Origin: an uncultured Prevotella sp.
GTDB lineage: Bacteria > Bacteroidota > Bacteroidia > Bacteroidales > Bacteroidaceae
DNA length: 64,000 nt
Direction of reading: 5' to 3'
Assembly (NCBI GenBank): GCA_937898715.1
Contig: CALEKA010000064.1
Coordinates: 1 to 64,000, forward strand
Shown: positions 52,490 through 61,569 of the stretch, in pieces
How the letters are laid out: the number at the start of each line of letters is the position of its first letter
Position numbering within the stretch: the first letter of the stretch is position 1
Translations under genes and position numbers: made by a program
The notes under the pieces: model-generated
Databases searched by the model: none
Told to the model about the DNA's origin: nothing
The model's input: only the letters and a program-made list of their open reading frames with translations

Positions 52490-54982
52490 ATGATACTCAA
52501 TCTTTTCGACCGGATGAAGCTCCCGTTTCGTAAGAACAAGGAGTTCCTTTCGGCCCTTTATGATATATTGGGCTTCTATCCTCACAATATAGAGCTCTAT
52601 CGTGTGGCATTCTCTCACAAGTCGCTCGGTTACCGCAAGGATGGCCCCAATAATAGCTCCGCCAAGGATCGCAAGGATCGGAAGGGCGGACCCTCTCAGC
52701 GCGACCGTCGTCAAGACCGCAAGCCGCGCCCCGATGCCCCTGTGCGCCCGCTCAACAATGAGCGCTTGGAATACCTCGGCGATGCCGTCATCGAGAGCAT
52801 CGTGAGCGACATCCTTTTCCGCCACTTCCCCACCAAGCGTGAAGGCTTCCTCACCTCCACCCGTTCCAAGATCGTGCAGCGCGAGTCGCTCAATCGTCTT
52901 GCCACCCAGATGGGGCTTGAAAAACTCATCCTCGCTGCCCAAGGCACTCACATGAGCCACACCAACATTGGTGGTAATGCTTTTGAAGCCCTCATGGGCG
53001 CCATCTATCTCGATCGCGGTTACAAGACTTGCCATTGGTTTATCTCCAATCGCATCATCGGCACCTACATCGACCTCGACAATGTGGCACAGAAGGAAGT
53101 CAACTTCAAGAGCAAACTCTTAGAGTGGGCACAGAAGAATCGCATCAACACCAAGTTCAACGACCAGAGCGATGGCGAACGCGGTTTCCACTCCTCCATC
53201 GTGCTCGAGGGCATCACCATCGGTCGCGGTAGCGGACGTTCGAAGAAGGAGAGCCAGCAAGAAGCAGCTAAGGAAGCCCTCACCCGCATGCGTCGTGAGC
53301 CCAAGACCTACGACAGCATATTCCGCAGTAAGGAGAAGCGCACTGCCATGGAGGCAGAAGAGAGTTTCGCACTGCCCAAGATCGACGAGATAGAAGATAC
53401 GATCAAGCCCTCCAAGCCCCGCCGTGGCGCCAAGGCCACCGAAGCCACAGCCCCCGTGCTCGAGACGAAGAAAGGCCCATCACGCTCCGACTCCGACGAC
53501 GCTTACGACAAGGCCTACGATGCTTCGGCACAATATGAGGTGATCGACACGCCGCCTGCAGAGTCCCAACTCACGCAGTCCGACTACGATGCCATGGGCC
53601 TGCCCGCTCCTCCCGAGGAGAACGAACTCCTTGAAGCCGACGAGAAGCTTCGCAAGAAACGCACGCGCAATCGCGGTCCGAAGACCCTCGGCGATGCTGT
53701 GAAGGGACAGGACAAGGGCGCTTCAACGGCAGAAGAGAAGGCTGCTCGTCGAGAAGCCGAACGCATGGCCGAAGTAGAGCGCCAGCGTGCTAAAGCAGAG
53801 CGTAAGCGCCAGGAGGCAGAAGCCGCTCGCGAGGCGGAAGCCGCTGCCGAAGCCGAACGCGTGGCTCGCCAGAAGGCTGAGAGCAAGGCCAAGGCTGCTA
53901 AGGCCAAAGCCGAAGCAGAGCGCAAGGCTCGCGAAGAGGAGCGCAAAGCACGTCTCGAGGCTGAAGAACTCGACCTCATCAGCCAGGCTGAGGCTGCCAA
54001 GGAAGCCCTCTCTATAGAGGAAGACGCAGCCCTCTCTCACTGGACAGAACTTGCGCCACCGCCCGAGAAGCCCGTCCGCAAAGCCGAGAAGCCCGTCCGC
54101 AATGCCGAGAAACCCGCTCACAAAGCTGAGAAGCCCGCAGAGGTAGTTCCCAAAGCTCCAAAAGCTAAGGCTGAGAATTCCGCCGCAGTGGCTGAGGAGA
54201 AACAGAATGCTGTGGCTGAGGAGAAGCCTCTTAAGAAGACTGAAAAGCCCTCTAAGAAAGCCGAGAAACCTGCTCCTCAGACCGAGAAACCCGCTCCTCA
54301 GACCGAGAAACCTGCTCCTCAGACCGAGAAACCTGCTCCTCAGACCGAGAAGCCCGCAGCACAGGCAAAGCCAACTGCTGTGAAGGCTGAGAAGCCAGCT
54401 ATCGCCTCGTTGCTACAAGCCGTCGCAGAACACATAGAAGATGCTCACGACGATTCAGCTGCTGACGAAGCTATGGAAAAGGACACAGCTGTCTTAGCCG
54501 ATGCTGCTATCGACAACCTCGCTGCAACCCTCGCCGACGAGACCCTTGAAGATGCGCAGACCGCTATCGATACCGCCGATGCCGCCCTCAGTATCTCCGC
54601 AGCTGGTGAGGAGGAAGAATCCTTTGCCGACGACAATGATGTGGAACGTCAGATCCAAGCTTTCGCTCAAGACGTCGTGACCAATGAAGCTCCTGCCGAA
54701 GAGCCCAGCCCTAAAGCAGAGGAAGACGACGGTACTGAACACGGAATGCCCCACATCTCGTTCGATGAAATCGTATTCTCTACCGAGCACGACGACCATC
54801 TAAGCGAGATCTCCGCAGCCGAGGCTTCCGAGGGTGAGGCTCGTCCTCAGCGTAAGAAGCAGAATCGCCGTCGCCGTCGTCCCAACAACGGTCCGAAGCC
54901 AGCCGACAATGCTCAAGGAGCTACGGAAGAGCGCCCGAAGCAGAAGCCCCATCGCCGCCGCCGTCCGAGTGGCGAGAAGTAA
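52490..54982 (+). CDS. rnc: Ribonuclease III with an inserted basic loop and a 540-residue disordered tail
   Basis: Residues 1-270 are RNase III, which cuts double-stranded RNA in rRNA and mRNA maturation. The signature NNERLEYLGDAV (89-100; Glu91, Asp98), the second acidic site NAFEALMG (163-170; Glu166) and a double-stranded RNA binding domain at about 203-268 are intact. Two things are odd. A charged insertion of about 40 residues (about 46-87, rich in Lys, Arg and Asp) sits between the HKS helix and the active site. Then a 560-residue extension follows: acidic, then Ala/Glu/Lys coiled coil (about 410-520), then a KPAPQTE repeat region (about 590-640), then an acidic stretch and a final Arg/Lys-rich end (RRRRRP; HRRRRPSGEK). 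The tail recalls scaffold tails of RNase E. There is no sign of frameshift, and one frame stays open throughout. acpP and fabF are upstream as usual. Confidence 0.9.
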   Translation: MILNLFDRMKLPFRKNKEFLSALYDILGFYPHNIELYRVAFSHKSLGYRKDGPNNSSAKDRKDRKGGPSQRDRRQDRKPRPDAPVRPLNNERLEYLGDAVIESIVSDILFRHFPTKREGFLTSTRSKIVQRESLNRLATQMGLEKLILAAQGTHMSHTNIGGNAFEALMGAIYLDRGYKTCHWFISNRIIGTYIDLDNVAQKEVNFKSKLLEWAQKNRINTKFNDQSDGERGFHSSIVLEGITIGRGSGRSKKESQQEAAKEALTRMRREPKTYDSIFRSKEKRTAMEAEESFALPKIDEIEDTIKPSKPRRGAKATEATAPVLETKKGPSRSDSDDAYDKAYDASAQYEVIDTPPAESQLTQSDYDAMGLPAPPEENELLEADEKLRKKRTRNRGPKTLGDAVKGQDKGASTAEEKAARREAERMAEVERQRAKAERKRQEAEAAREAEAAAEAERVARQKAESKAKAAKAKAEAERKAREEERKARLEAEELDLISQAEAAKEALSIEEDAALSHWTELAPPPEKPVRKAEKPVRNAEKPAHKAEKPAEVVPKAPKAKAENSAAVAEEKQNAVAEEKPLKKTEKPSKKAEKPAPQTEKPAPQTEKPAPQTEKPAPQTEKPAAQAKPTAVKAEKPAIASLLQAVAEHIEDAHDDSAADEAMEKDTAVLADAAIDNLAATLADETLEDAQTAIDTADAALSISAAGEEEESFADDNDVERQIQAFAQDVVTNEAPAEEPSPKAEEDDGTEHGMPHISFDEIVFSTEHDDHLSEISAAEASEGEARPQRKKQNRRRRRPNNGPKPADNAQGATEERPKQKPHRRRRPSGEK

Positions 54983-54995
54983 TATTTTTGATAAG

Positions 54996-55029
54996 AATGC
55001 CGATGCCCTCCCAGGTGTTGGCATTTTTT
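54996..55029 (+). terminator. Terminator after rnc
   Basis: AATGCC pairs with GGCATT around a longer loop with partial further pairing, followed by six T. Confidence 0.75.
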
Positions 55030-55048
55030 GTAGACAAGACGCTCTTTT

Positions 55049-55225
55049 CAACCAATACCGGGGGCGACGCGTCCTCGCGTCGGCATCATGAGCGGACAAT
55101 CACTTTTTTTGTCAGTTCTGTGGGCTTTCTTATGCCGACGCGAGGACGCGTCGCCCCCAGTAGGCTCTGAGTAGACTTCTTGAATTTTGGCGAAGCCGAC
55201 GCGGGACGCGTCGCCCACAGAACTA
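55049..55225. repeat. CGACGCG palindrome cluster 4
   Basis: One forward unit (ACCGGGGGCGACGCGTCC, about 55058-55085) and two reverse units (about 55135-55160 and 55197-55222). Element D starts 60 bases later, the same arrangement as cluster 2 with element B. Confidence 0.88.
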
Positions 55226-55284
55226 TGGATAAGCTCCCTCTCTTGCTTGCCACTGCAAATGTCTGCATTATCTCTCAGACCTCC

Positions 55285-55810
55285 AAAAAGAGTGAACAAA
55301 CTGTACACTTTTTCTGCTCTCCCCTCGTGTGTGTACACGTGCATACGTACTACAAGCTTTTTTCGATGGCGAAATGCCAATGCTTGCACTCATGCATCAT
55401 AACCATCTTGATTATCAGTGACTAACATACTCCGATTGCCTACACTCCTCCTACACACTCCCCCCATGCTCTCCCTCACAACTAATTACCCATGGGAACA
55501 GAAAAAATTACCCATGGGAACAGAAAAAATTATCCTACGGAACAGGAAAAATTACCCATGGGAACAGGAAAAATTATCCCATGATATAGAAAAAATCCCC
55601 CATGCTACAATTTTAAAGAACTACTCCACGCCTTTCAACCAAGCGAAGCGGTAAAATGACGGAAAAGTGGCGGCAAAGTGTAGGCAAACGACCTTCGCTT
55701 ACACCACGTAAGCACTCTGATAATCAAGAAGAATACGCATCGTAGTGACGGATGAAGGCAAATCGCGGATGAAAATAGCCTGATGTGTGCGCACACGTAC
55801 GCGTACGAGA
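55285..55810. repeat. Non-coding element D upstream of the inositol-phosphate synthase gene
   Basis: The left end 55285-55317 is identical to that of element A. It is followed by an alternating tract (GTGTGTACACGTGCATACGTA, in part, 55329-55349), TTGATTATCAG, GCCTACACTCC, a 22-base array (55491-55600), GTGTAGGCAAACGAC, TGATAATCAAG and a second alternating tract (55784-55807). The right terminal motif is degenerate (AAAAGTGTTCTTTTT at 55872). Beyond it, TGCATTTG (55902-55909) still keeps the 20-base spacing. A closer promoter-like pair for the next gene is TTG 55932 and ACTTTTTG 55955. Confidence 0.75.
55491..55600. repeat. 22-base tandem array of element D
   Basis: Five units start at 55491, 55513, 55535, 55557 and 55579, of the form CATGGGAACAGAAAAAATTA plus two bases. 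They match the element C unit at about 15 of 22 positions. Confidence 0.92.
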
Positions 55811-56113
55811 GCACCCGTAAAATACCGTAAAAAGCATTGAATAAAGGCAGAAAACTCAACTTCCTCATCCTAAAAGTGTTCTTTTTCTCTTAAAAACAGA
55901 TTGCATTTGCCGAATAAAAAGAAAAAGGAGGTTGTTTTTTTGTGAGAGTAGTAAACTTTTTGCATTTTTGTAGTTTCAAGAAGCATACTGCCCTGTATGC
56001 ATCCTTCATCGGTGCAAGCAGCAATGCTGTCCCTACAACAGGGCAAATAATCATCTTTCCAACCTTTGAGTGTAACAAACTCAATCATAACAACCTAAAT
56101 ATCAACCAACAAT

Positions 56114-57406
56114 ATGGAACCTGCAAAAGGAAAGTTAGGCGTCATGTGCGTAGGCCTCGGCGCTGTCACAACTACTTTTATGACTGGTGTGCTCATGGCT
56201 CGCAAGGGCTTGGCAAAGCCCATCGGCTCAATGACTCAGTACGACAAGATCCGTGTGGGTCGTGGCAAAGACAAGAAGTATCTCCACTACGGTGAGATTG
56301 TGCCCCTCGCATCGCTCAACGACATCGTGTTTGGCGCATGGGACGTCTATCCCGCCAATGCCTATGAGAGCGCGCTCAACGCCGAGGTGCTCCGCGATCG
56401 CGACATCGAGCCTGTGCGCGACGAACTCAAGGCCATCGTGCCTATGAAGGCAGCCTTCGATAAGAACTATGCCAAGCGCCTCGATGGCGACAACGTGAAG
56501 GACTGCAAGACTCGCTGGGACATGGTGGAAGCTCTGCGCGAGGATATCCGCAAGTTTAAGGCCGAGAAGCAAGTAGACCGCGTAGTAGTGATCTGGGCAG
56601 CATCGACCGAAATCTACGTTCCCGTAGACGAGAAGGTGCACGGCTCTCTCGCATCGCTCGAAGTCGCTATGAAGGCCGACGATCGCGAACACGTGGCTCC
56701 CTCTATGTGCTACGCTTACGCAGCCCTGGCAGAAGGTGCTCCCTTCATCATGGGTGCCCCCAACACCACGGTCGACATTCCCGCCATGTGGGAAATGGCA
56801 GAGAAGACCAAGATGCCTATCGCAGGCAAGGACTTCAAGACGGGTCAGACCCTCGTAAAGTCGGGCTTCGCTCCCATCATCGGCACGCGCTGCCTCGGAC
56901 TGAGCGGATGGTTCTCTACCAACATCCTTGGCAACCGCGACGGACTCGTGCTCGACGAACCCGCCAACTTCCATACCAAGGAAGTTTCGAAGCTCTCTAC
57001 ACTCGAAAGCATCCTCGAGGCCGACAAGCAGCCCGACCTCTATTCCAACTACTACCACAAGGTACGCATCAACTACTATCCGCCCCGCAACGACAATAAG
57101 GAGGGTTGGGACAACATCGACATCTTCGGATGGATGGGCTACCCCATGCAGATCAAGATCAACTTCCTCTGCCGCGACTCTATCCTTGCCGCTCCTCTGC
57201 TGCTCGACCTCGTGCTCCTCTCCGACCTCGCTGCCCGCAAGGGTCGCTACGGCACGCAGCGCTTCTTGAGCTTCTTCCTCAAAAGCCCTATGCACGACTA
57301 TACGCAGGGCGAAGTGCCCATCAACCACCTCTTCCAGCAGTACGTCATGCTCAAGAATGCTATCCGCGAAATGGGTGGCTATGAGGCCGACGAGGAGATT
57401 GATTAA
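56114..57406 (+). CDS. Myo-inositol-1-phosphate synthase
   Basis: A 430-residue NAD-dependent enzyme that converts glucose 6-phosphate into 1L-myo-inositol 1-phosphate. Family features are clear: GVMCVGLGAVTTTFMTGVLMARKG at the N-terminal nucleotide site, IWAASTEIYVPVDEKVHGSLASLE around 155-178, GKDFKTGQTLVKSGFAPIIGTRCLGLSGWFSTNILGNRDG (240-280) and the catalytic lysine-rich NDNKEGWDNIDIFGWMGYPMQIKINFLCRDS. In Bacteroides the product feeds inositol lipid synthesis. Here no phosphatase, phosphatidyltransferase or kinase gene adjoins, so the rest of the pathway must be elsewhere. Element D lies upstream and a terminator-like stem downstream, so it is a single-gene unit. Confidence 0.95.
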   Translation: MEPAKGKLGVMCVGLGAVTTTFMTGVLMARKGLAKPIGSMTQYDKIRVGRGKDKKYLHYGEIVPLASLNDIVFGAWDVYPANAYESALNAEVLRDRDIEPVRDELKAIVPMKAAFDKNYAKRLDGDNVKDCKTRWDMVEALREDIRKFKAEKQVDRVVVIWAASTEIYVPVDEKVHGSLASLEVAMKADDREHVAPSMCYAYAALAEGAPFIMGAPNTTVDIPAMWEMAEKTKMPIAGKDFKTGQTLVKSGFAPIIGTRCLGLSGWFSTNILGNRDGLVLDEPANFHTKEVSKLSTLESILEADKQPDLYSNYYHKVRINYYPPRNDNKEGWDNIDIFGWMGYPMQIKINFLCRDSILAAPLLLDLVLLSDLAARKGRYGTQRFLSFFLKSPMHDYTQGEVPINHLFQQYVMLKNAIREMGGYEADEEID

Positions 57407-57449
57407 AGCACACACAATTCTGTAAAGAAAACATCATCATCTTAACTAT

Positions 57450-57502
57450 GAAAAGCTTCATGCTTCGCTTCCGAACGCTCGGGGTGGGGCATGAGGCTTT
57501 TC
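57450..57502 (+). terminator. Hairpin after the inositol-phosphate synthase gene
   Basis: GAAAAGCTTCATGC pairs with GCATGAGGCTTTTC at 13 of 14 positions with one G-T. The 3' arm ends CTTTTC. Confidence 0.65.
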
Positions 57503-57529
57503 AGTCTCTCTGAAGAGATTCATCCACTA

Positions 57530-57660
57530 TTCAGCCGATACCGGGGGCGACGCGTCCTCGCGTCGGCAGCTACTGCGAGCAAGAAGTCTATCTATCAGCA
57601 AAGAGGCCATCTTTGCTCATGCCGACGCGAGGACGCGTCGCCCCCGGTATTGGCAGAAAG
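57530..57660. repeat. CGACGCG palindrome cluster 5
   Basis: One forward and one reverse unit (about 57540-57568 and 57620-57650), with outer arms TTCAGCCGATACCGGG and CCCGGTATTGGCAGAAA. It fills the gap before the DUF5686 gene and supplies open-frame sequence upstream of the real start. Confidence 0.88.
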
Positions 57661-57708
57661 ACTTCTATCTCAACCCTCTCAAACACTTACACAACATCCT
57701 CCCTCCCC

Positions 57709-60303
57709 GTGAAACGAATACTCTCACTCCTCACTCTCCTCATGGCATACGTCGGCTTGGCGCTCGCCCAGCAGACCATCTCTGGCACCGTGGTCGACTC
57801 CAAGACGGGCGAAAAGTTACCCTTCGTCAATGTGGTCTATACCAACGGAGGCGGCACACAGACCGACTTCGATGGCCACTTCTCATTGCCCTTCCGAGCC
57901 GGACGCTTGCGATTCTCCGTGATAGGCTATGAGACAAAGACCGTAGCTGTCAAGACTGCGGCCGACTCCCTCGTGTTTAAAATCGACGCTATGGAGAAGT
58001 CGCTCGGTACGGCAGAAGTAACGGGTAAGAAGACAAAGTATTCGCGCAAGAACAATCCCGCCGTGGAACTCATGCGCCACGTGATCGCTGCCAAGAAGAA
58101 TAGTGATCTCCACCATCACGACTACTACAGCATAGACAAATACTCTAAGATCACCTTCGCTTTCAACGAGGTGACCGACAAAATCTTTGAGGAAGGTAAA
58201 TTCAAGAAATTCCCCTTCCTCAAAGACCACGTAGAGGTGTGCAACGAGACGGGCAAACTCATCCTCCCCATCTCGGTGGACGAGACCGTGACGCGACTCA
58301 TCTTCCGCAAAGAGCCACGTTCGGAGAAGAGCATCATTCTCGGTCAGCGCTCTAATGGTATCAACGAACTGCTCAACACGGGCGACATTGTCAATACCAT
58401 GCTCAAGGACTGCTTTACCGACGTCGATATCTACAAGGACGAGGTGCGCCTCCTGCAGTACCCCTTCACCAGCCCCATCTCGTCGAAGACCGCCATCAGC
58501 TTCTATCGCTACTTCATAGTCGATACGCTCATGGTCAACAATAAGGACCGCTGCATACAGGTGGACTTCACCCCCAACAATCCGCAAGACTTCGGATTCT
58601 CGGGAAGCATCTACATCATGGCCGATAGCACCTACCGCGTGCGCAAGGTCGATATGGGCATACCCGTCAGGAGCGACGTCAACTTCGTGGAGCGCATGCG
58701 CATCATCCAGGAGTTTCAGCAGCTTCCCACGGGCGAGCAGGTGCTCACCAAGGACGATATGCTCGTACAGCTCAAGTTAGCCAAATTCCTACATAAGTTT
58801 CAGGTGAAGCGCTCTACGGAGTACTCCGACTTCTCCTTCGAGCCTATCCCCGCCAAGACCTTCAAGTTTAAGGGCGAAACGATCACTGCAGCCAATGCGC
58901 AGATGCAGGACAAGCAGTTCTGGGACGAACACCGCTCCGACTCGCTCACCAAGAGCGAAGGTTCCATGAATCAGCTCATCCGTAAGCTTGAACAGGTGAA
59001 AGGCTTCAAGCCCATCCTGTGGATAGCGAAGGCTTTTATCGAAAACTTCGTAGAGACGAGCGTTAACCCCGATAAGCCCTCGAAGGTCGACATCGGACCG
59101 GTGAACACCATGATTACGCAAAACTTCGTAGACGGACTCCGCCTTCGTGCCTCGGCACAGACCACTGCCAACTTCAATAAGCACCTCTTCCTCAAGGGCT
59201 ATGTGGCATACGGCTTCAAGGACCATAAGTGGAAGGGCATGGGCGAAGTGACCTATTCGTTCAACAAGAAGGCCTACCTGCCACGCGAGTTCCCGGTCAA
59301 TAATCTTACGTTCAACTATTCGCGCGATGTGATGTCGCCCTCCGATAAGTTCCTCCCTACGGACAAGGACAACGTGTTCACCTCCTTCAAGTGGACCACC
59401 GTAGACCACATGATGTACTACGAGACCTACAAGCTCCTCTGGGATCGAGAGTGGGGTAATGGCCTCCGCTTCAACGTACAGGTGCGCACATCGAAGGATA
59501 CGCCTACGGCAAGCCTCTTCTATCAGTCGCTCAGCCAGGAGGGCATTTCGCAAGATGCTTCGCTCTATCATCCCTACATCCGCACCTACGATCTCAGCCT
59601 CGGACTCCGATTCCAGCCCGGTGCAAAGTGGGTCAACACCAAGCAGCGCCGTATTGCAGCCAACAATGATGCGCCTATCCTCAGCTTCAACCACACCACA
59701 GGTCTCTACAACTTCGGCCGAGCCGACTATGCCTACAACCTCACCGAGGCTGGCATCTACAAGCGCTTCTGGCTCGCCTCGTGGGGTAAGATGGACGTGA
59801 CGGTGAAGGGCGGTGTGCAGTGGAATAAGGTACCCTTCCCCTTGCTCATCATGCCCGCTGCCAACCTCTCGTATATCATGGAGGACAACACGTTCAATCT
59901 TATCGACAACATGGAGTTCCTCAACGACCGCTACGTGTCGCTCATGTACTCATGGGACTTGAACGGAAAGATCTTCAACCGCATCCCCTTGCTCAAGAAG
60001 CTCAAGTGGCGTGAATACATTGGCTTCAACATGCTCTGGGGTACGCTCACGAGCAAGAACAATCCCTTCTTGGAGAAGAATGCGGGTGATACGCGTTTAC
60101 TCTACTTCCCGGGCAATTGGAACGATTCGGGCTTTAAGTACCAGTCGCGTGTGATGGATCAGAAGCGTCCTTACTTCGAAGTGGTAGTAGGTGTGCACAA
60201 CATCTTCAAGATCTTCCACATCGAGTACGTACGTCGTCTCAACTATATCGAGTCCGGCACGCAGAAGTGGGGCATCCGTGGTATGTTCCGACTGACGTTC
60301 TAA
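57709..60303 (+). CDS. Outer-membrane DUF5686 protein with carboxypeptidase-like N-terminal domain
   Basis: I start at the GTG at 57709, which gives the signal peptide (M/V)KRILSLLTLLMAYVGLALAQ and 864 residues. The frame continues upstream only through the palindrome repeat. Residues 22-105 are a carboxypeptidase-regulatory-like domain (ISGTVVDSKTGEKLPFVNVVYTNGGGTQTDFDGHFSL). DUF5686 follows (SRKNNPAVELMRHVIAAKKNSDLHHHDYYSIDKYSKITF...), and the C-terminal third is a beta barrel ending RGMFRLTF. This family is widespread in Bacteroidota outer membranes with no settled function. It is not a TonB-dependent receptor (no plug). It is a single-gene unit between two palindrome clusters. Confidence 0.87.
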   Translation: MKRILSLLTLLMAYVGLALAQQTISGTVVDSKTGEKLPFVNVVYTNGGGTQTDFDGHFSLPFRAGRLRFSVIGYETKTVAVKTAADSLVFKIDAMEKSLGTAEVTGKKTKYSRKNNPAVELMRHVIAAKKNSDLHHHDYYSIDKYSKITFAFNEVTDKIFEEGKFKKFPFLKDHVEVCNETGKLILPISVDETVTRLIFRKEPRSEKSIILGQRSNGINELLNTGDIVNTMLKDCFTDVDIYKDEVRLLQYPFTSPISSKTAISFYRYFIVDTLMVNNKDRCIQVDFTPNNPQDFGFSGSIYIMADSTYRVRKVDMGIPVRSDVNFVERMRIIQEFQQLPTGEQVLTKDDMLVQLKLAKFLHKFQVKRSTEYSDFSFEPIPAKTFKFKGETITAANAQMQDKQFWDEHRSDSLTKSEGSMNQLIRKLEQVKGFKPILWIAKAFIENFVETSVNPDKPSKVDIGPVNTMITQNFVDGLRLRASAQTTANFNKHLFLKGYVAYGFKDHKWKGMGEVTYSFNKKAYLPREFPVNNLTFNYSRDVMSPSDKFLPTDKDNVFTSFKWTTVDHMMYYETYKLLWDREWGNGLRFNVQVRTSKDTPTASLFYQSLSQEGISQDASLYHPYIRTYDLSLGLRFQPGAKWVNTKQRRIAANNDAPILSFNHTTGLYNFGRADYAYNLTEAGIYKRFWLASWGKMDVTVKGGVQWNKVPFPLLIMPAANLSYIMEDNTFNLIDNMEFLNDRYVSLMYSWDLNGKIFNRIPLLKKLKWREYIGFNMLWGTLTSKNNPFLEKNAGDTRLLYFPGNWNDSGFKYQSRVMDQKRPYFEVVVGVHNIFKIFHIEYVRRLNYIESGTQKWGIRGMFRLTF

Positions 60304-60379
60304 GAGCGCTATGCGCAGTTTATGAGTTGAAAAGTTTATAAGCTTATAAAGAGTTACCTCTGCTTATAGAGGCTAACCG

Positions 60380-60582
60380 CCAGTTCTGTGGGCGACGCGT
60401 TCCGCGTCGGCGCAGCAGGTCTATTCAGAGTCTACTGGGGGCGACGCGTCCCCGCGTCGGCAGCAATCACAAATCAATGTCTTACTCATCATCTCTTTTA
60501 ATAGAATTATTGAGTAGAATTATTGCTTTGTGGCTCATGCCGACGCGGGGACGCGTCGCCCCCAGTATTGGCTGAATAGCGT
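60380..60582. repeat. CGACGCG palindrome cluster 6
   Basis: Two forward units (60388-60412 and 60437-60461) and one reverse unit (about 60538-60565). It lies between two convergent genes. The interval 60304-60615 has no other feature except AT-rich repeat sequence at 60607-60635. Confidence 0.88.
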
Positions 60583-60615
60583 TTGAATAGATTTCTGATA
60601 AGCTTGTATTACTTA

Positions 60616-61569
60616 TTACTTTTTACTTATTACTTCCCCCACAACCTTATCCACAAAGTATCTCGGCCTGCGCTTCACCTCCGTATAGATCTTTCCCACA
60701 TACTCACCGATGATGCCGCAAGCAAGCAGGATGGCACCGCCGATAAACCATATGCTCACCATTTCCGAAGTCCAACCCGCAATGACCCTTCCTTGGAAGT
60801 ACATCACAATACCATAGATGATAGCCGCCAAGGAAATAATCATACAAGCGAGGCCGAGAAACGTGATATACTGCAGCGGACGCACCGAAAACGACGTAAT
60901 ACCATCGAGCGCAAAGCCCAGCATCTTGCGCAGCGGATACTTGCTCTCGCCAGCAAAGCGCTCCGCACGATCGTAGTAGACCGTGGCAGTGTTGAAGCCC
61001 AACGAAGCCACCATGCCGCGCAAGAAGAGGTTGCGCTCGGGGAAGGTCATAAGCGCTTGCAGGGCGCGACGGCTCATGAGGCGAAAGTCGGCATGATTGT
61101 AGACCACATTGCTGCCCATGCTCTGCATAAGGCGGTAAAACGCTTGTGCCGTGGTGCGCTTAAACCACGTATCCGTCTGCCGCTCACGACGCACGCCAAA
61201 CACCACGTCGATGCCCCCTCGGTAGAGCTTGACCATCTCGATGATGGCCTCCACATCGTCTTGCAGATCGGCATCGATCGAGACCGTGGCGTCGCCATGC
61301 TCGGCAGCCCATTCTAAGCCAGCCCAGAGCGCGTGCTGATGACCCACGTTGTGGGCAAGGCTGATGCCCGATACGAGAGCGTTCTTCTCCGACAATTGCT
61401 CTATGAGGCTCCACGTGGAGTCTTGACTGCCGTCGTTGACATAGAGTATCTGTCCCTCCGTGATCTGCCCCTCGGCCTTAAGCCGGGTGATGACGGACGA
61501 GAGTCGGGAGGTGGTCTCAGTGAGTACAGCTTCCTCGTTGTAACAAGGAACAACAATAATGAGTTTCAT
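60616..61569 (-). CDS. GtrB-like family 2 glycosyltransferase (undecaprenyl-phosphate sugar synthase type)
   Basis: A 317-residue membrane-linked GT2 enzyme that probably loads a sugar onto undecaprenyl phosphate. The catalytic domain shows VVPCYNEEAVL (5-15), ILYVNDGSQDSTW (42-54), SLAHNVGHQHALWAGL and the metal site SIDADLQDD. Two C-terminal membrane helices (ITFLGLACMIISLAAIIYGIVMYF and MVSIWFIGGAILLACGIIGEYVGKIY) are of the DPM1/GtrB type. I start at ATG 61569, which overlaps the GtrA stop in an ATGA, in preference to the long upstream frame that runs through GtrA out of register. It is the last gene of a three-gene cassette. Confidence 0.93.
   Translation of the reverse strand: MKLIIVVPCYNEEAVLTETTSRLSSVITRLKAEGQITEGQILYVNDGSQDSTWSLIEQLSEKNALVSGISLAHNVGHQHALWAGLEWAAEHGDATVSIDADLQDDVEAIIEMVKLYRGGIDVVFGVRRERQTDTWFKRTTAQAFYRLMQSMGSNVVYNHADFRLMSRRALQALMTFPERNLFLRGMVASLGFNTATVYYDRAERFAGESKYPLRKMLGFALDGITSFSVRPLQYITFLGLACMIISLAAIIYGIVMYFQGRVIAGWTSEMVSIWFIGGAILLACGIIGEYVGKIYTEVKRRPRYFVDKVVGEVISKK

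Noticed and set aside
57613..57708. Upstream ATG for the DUF5686 protein
   Set aside because: Those codons lie in palindrome cluster 5 and would put 32 residues before the signal peptide.
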